Assembly (NCBI GenBank): GCA_964444305.1
Contig: CAYUGQ010000120.1
Location: 1 to 7,712, forward strand
Direction of reading: 5' to 3'
Length of the DNA stretch: 7,712 nucleotides
Source: JAKFFN01 sp964444305
GTDB taxonomy: Bacteria; Sumerlaeota; Sumerlaeia; Sumerlaeales; Sumerlaeaceae
Shown: positions 5,435 to 7,712 of the stretch, piece after piece
Numbering within the stretch: the stretch's first letter is position 1
How the letters are laid out: each line of letters starts with the position of its first letter
Translations under genes and position numbers: made by a program
The notes under the pieces: model-generated
Database searches by the model: none
What the model saw: the letters and a program-made list of their open reading frames with translations, nothing else
What the model was told of the DNA's origin: nothing

Positions 5435-7690
5435 ATGCTCAAGTCTCAATGGGTTAGGATGTTGTTCGCTTTTGTGCTGGTATTACTGCCCCTGAATGTT
5501 TTTTTTCCTTTTCTACCCAACAAACTGTTTAACTACATTCTTTCCAAGGCTCAAGATGGAAGCATTCATTTAGCAGTATTATTATTTATAACTGTCGGTG
5601 TTACAGGGGTTATCTTATTAAAAGGATATCGCCGGCTGGGCTGGCTGTTATTTGTGGCTGCTTCTTACGGAGCATTTCGGCAAGGCGAGGCTCTGAGGAC
5701 GTCCTGGAATCTATGGATAATTAAAGGTTATGACGTCGTCCAGGCAGCGTTTTTGATGAACACGGTAGCGCTATTTGCAATTTTGTTTGTTCTGGCATCA
5801 CGTAAAGCAACAGTTAGGGTAGAGCCGATGGTTGCCATATCCTTTAAGTTAATTGCGGCTTTCGAAATCTTTCTGATTTGTTTGCCTAAAGTGTTGTCCC
5901 TTTTTGCGGGCCCCAATTATAGCGCTTTTCTGCCCGATATCGCCTATGCCTTTTATCCAGTTATGGATTCGCTCGGAGTGCGAGAAGCTACGCACCGTAG
6001 TATAGGAATGCTGGGCAATCCAATAACTGACAGCGCCCTTTTATTACTGGTGTGGCCGGCATTTTTGTGCAATTTGCCCTCGCGATTATCCCACAGACGC
6101 TACGCCTTTGCAGCTTTAGTTTTTGGCGCAGTAATATTTTCCATATCCCTCACCTTTACACGGTCAGCATATATCGGTCTGGCCATTCAAAGTATTATTC
6201 TTCTGTATTGGTGGCACAGGTCCGGCAACACCTCTGATCCTCGAAGATACTATCCGTTGGCCGCCGTTGTTTTGTTGCTGGTTGCTTTCGTGTTGTTATA
6301 CGAACCGGTCCGCCTTCGCTGGCAATCGTTGCTGATACCCACCGATGCTTCGATTTTAAATCGGCTTCGGGTCTTCGGAACCGCCACTGCCCTTTTAATG
6401 GAACGGCCTTTCAGCGGATGGGGCGTCGGCAGTTTCAATACGCTCTATAACGTGTTCTATAGAATTCCCCTGGTAGAATATGGATATTCAGATGCTCACA
6501 GCGTGGTTTTCTGTGGGTTGTTAAATACGGGTTTGGCGGGCTGGGCATTATTTGTCGTCGCTATCTTTGGCGTACGTCCCTGGAAGACCTTCCGGATTTT
6601 GCCCCTATGGATCTTGCTGTCACTTGCGGGCGTTGCCTTTCCACTTCTATCCGATAATCTTTTCACACGTCAATTCTCCATCTCAGTGCCGCTGGCAATG
6701 CTGATTGGCATCAGCGGCTTATATGCGCGCCGTTTCGAGTCTGGCGTCCCAAAAGCCTCACGAACCGGCTACGCCACAGTTGCGGGGCTGGCAATTTTGT
6801 GGATCGGAGGATCCCTTATTCCGCCGCTAGAACCGGCTCAGCGCCTGGTTAAGCAGATAACCCGAACAACCAGCAGCGCCAGAGCCGACGTTTCTGTTTA
6901 CGTCGAAAATCAGATTAGCGGAGAGACCTGGGGACGACATGAAAATCAGCCGTTTGCCAGCCAACTTGCGACCCTGGCCAGTCTTACCCGGGTCGCGCAG
7001 AATTCGATGGATTTTCCAATCACGGCAAGCGAATTTAAAATTTCTCCTGCTGCCAGATCAAGCTTGAACTTTACGCTTCCGGCGTCGGATTGGATGACAC
7101 TCGCCCTAAGTACTCCTGCAGACCCAGCCGTCAAAAACCTGTTCCATGGCTTTCCCCCGGATATTATTGAAGCTCAGTCTAAGGAACTGTTTGGCAACGA
7201 ATCCTCAGCCAGCATTACTCTTCCCACCCCGTGTGCGCACTGTTCTCTTAATCTCGCCCAAGCTGATCCGCTCACTGCTGCCGGCCCCCTAAACGACAAA
7301 AGAACTTCCGCAAGCGCCGCCCGGATTATGGACGCATTCCAGCTAATTACCGACCCTCGCAGCGCTGAGGGCCGTTTAGCTGCCGAAGCCATGGTCGCAA
7401 ACCATGACCACACCGGCCTGACCCGCTATCTTGTGCGCGCACCCTGGATACAGCACTGCTCCATGCAGACTGACACGACTCGTGAAGAAATTTTAATCAT
7501 CGATAAGGGACTCTCCTCTAAATGGGCAGTAGTGATGCTTTACTCCTCCAAACTCCCTTCTCGAGCCCGTACAGATTCCTTGCCCAATCGGATGTTCGCA
7601 GAGGTCGGGTGGCGCTTGTATTGTTACTTTGATGCTCACCCGGCAATGGCAATGACGACTTTGCCAGTCCAGGGCAACAGGGGGCAGTAA
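5435..7690 (+). CDS. O-antigen ligase/polymerase family protein with a C-terminal degenerate beta-lactamase-like domain
   Basis: The start (ATG 5435, GGAGG 10 nt upstream) lies 4 bp after the preceding stop. Residues 1-432 hold about a dozen hydrophobic segments and the O-antigen ligase (Wzy_C) core: TRSAYIGLAI (242-251), the large extracytoplasmic loop with RPFSGWGVGSFNTLY (324-338), and DAHSVVFCGLLNTGLAGWAL (353-372). In this family such proteins join or polymerise lipid-linked glycans on the outer face of the inner membrane; the usual HN pair after the loop reads HS (355-356). A further membrane segment (about 447-463) leads to a soluble tail (about 470-751). That tail looks to me like a class A beta-lactamase fold: VSVYVENQISGETWG (486-500), a helix DWMTLALSTPADPAVKNLF (552-570) in the SDN position, NDKRTSASAARIMDAF (620-635), IDKG (689-692) in the KTG position and WAVVMLYSS plus AEVGWRLYCYF (697-732). 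No SxxK is present. The ligase call is strong; the tail call is my inference. Confidence 0.88.
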   Translation: MLKSQWVRMLFAFVLVLLPLNVFFPFLPNKLFNYILSKAQDGSIHLAVLLFITVGVTGVILLKGYRRLGWLLFVAASYGAFRQGEALRTSWNLWIIKGYDVVQAAFLMNTVALFAILFVLASRKATVRVEPMVAISFKLIAAFEIFLICLPKVLSLFAGPNYSAFLPDIAYAFYPVMDSLGVREATHRSIGMLGNPITDSALLLLVWPAFLCNLPSRLSHRRYAFAALVFGAVIFSISLTFTRSAYIGLAIQSIILLYWWHRSGNTSDPRRYYPLAAVVLLLVAFVLLYEPVRLRWQSLLIPTDASILNRLRVFGTATALLMERPFSGWGVGSFNTLYNVFYRIPLVEYGYSDAHSVVFCGLLNTGLAGWALFVVAIFGVRPWKTFRILPLWILLSLAGVAFPLLSDNLFTRQFSISVPLAMLIGISGLYARRFESGVPKASRTGYATVAGLAILWIGGSLIPPLEPAQRLVKQITRTTSSARADVSVYVENQISGETWGRHENQPFASQLATLASLTRVAQNSMDFPITASEFKISPAARSSLNFTLPASDWMTLALSTPADPAVKNLFHGFPPDIIEAQSKELFGNESSASITLPTPCAHCSLNLAQADPLTAAGPLNDKRTSASAARIMDAFQLITDPRSAEGRLAAEAMVANHDHTGLTRYLVRAPWIQHCSMQTDTTREEILIIDKGLSSKWAVVMLYSSKLPSRARTDSLPNRMFAEVGWRLYCYFDAHPAMAMTTLPVQGNRGQ
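6884..7630 (+). other. C-terminal pseudo-beta-lactamase/transpeptidase-like domain (residues ~484-732)
   Basis: By-eye comparison with remembered TEM-type sequences gives colinear matches over the whole fold: first strand and SG turn (VSVYVE..ISGETWG), Phe507 ahead of where S70xxK73 should be, an ungapped match of residues 548-570 to the helix carrying S130-D131-N132, the NDxR turn before a long helix (620-635), a DK-G remnant of KTG (690-692), and the last strand and helix (697-732). At the catalytic places I read Leu or Ala for Ser70 and Lys73, and Pro-Ala-Asp for Ser-Asn context, so hydrolase activity is not expected. The domain has four cysteines, including a CAHC pair (600-603). Confidence 0.6.
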
Positions 7691-7712
7691 GAAGAAAGTA
7701 ATAACCCTGTGC

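Noticed and set aside
7691..7712. Terminator after the ligase gene
   Set aside because: Only 22 bases remain and they contain no stem or T-tract.

Overview
The window looks like a piece of a PVC-superphylum genome (Verrucomicrobiota or Planctomycetota; Opitutae-like is my guess). The basis is a PilM-type pilus gene beside a secreted S1 sulfatase and a secreted propeller-like protein of a family I associate with those phyla, plus two genes that appear to start with TTG. This assignment is inference from gene content, not from a marker gene.

Layout. (1) 1-649, minus strand: the first 216 codons of pilM (type IV pilus assembly ATPase-fold protein), cut by the window edge. (2) 650-1237: a 240-bp gap carrying a tandem GAACTTCC repeat upstream of pilM, then a very small lipoprotein gene (890-1030, minus), then a promoter-like region with a perfect TTGACA box and a 10-bp palindrome. 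(3) 1238-2764, plus: a secreted sulfatase with intact metal, formylglycine and active-site motifs. (4) 2765-2820: a short convergent intergenic space made of palindromes that resemble a REP unit. (5) 2810-4258, minus: a secreted beta-propeller-like protein whose frame is open from start to end except for one in-frame TAG, placed where I expect a tyrosine; probable pseudogene, recent nonsense mutation or sequence error. (6) 4259-4515: divergent intergenic region with a weak promoter and a possible leader peptide. (7) 4516-7690, plus: a tightly packed two-gene operon, first an unrecognised single-pass membrane protein with a large extracytoplasmic part, then a 751-residue O-antigen-ligase/polymerase family protein.

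The most interesting object is the second gene of that operon. Its first ~430 residues are an O-antigen ligase (Wzy_C-like) membrane protein. Its last ~265 residues are soluble, and by eye they align with the class A beta-lactamase / serine penicillin-binding fold, but every catalytic motif of that fold is lost or altered. This would be a glycan ligase fused to a pseudo-transpeptidase domain, possibly a peptidoglycan or glycan recognition module. The fold call is my own reading and needs a profile or structure search.

Composition splits the window. From about 1.2 to 4.25 kb the plus strand is strongly C over G and A over T whichever strand is coding. From about 4.3 kb rightwards this bias vanishes and the sequence is more AT-rich and balanced. 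The right-hand operon may therefore have a separate, more recent origin. The two halves also differ in theme: pilus and sulfated-polysaccharide degradation on the left, cell-surface glycan assembly on the right. No rRNA, tRNA, CRISPR array, transposase or integrase was seen.
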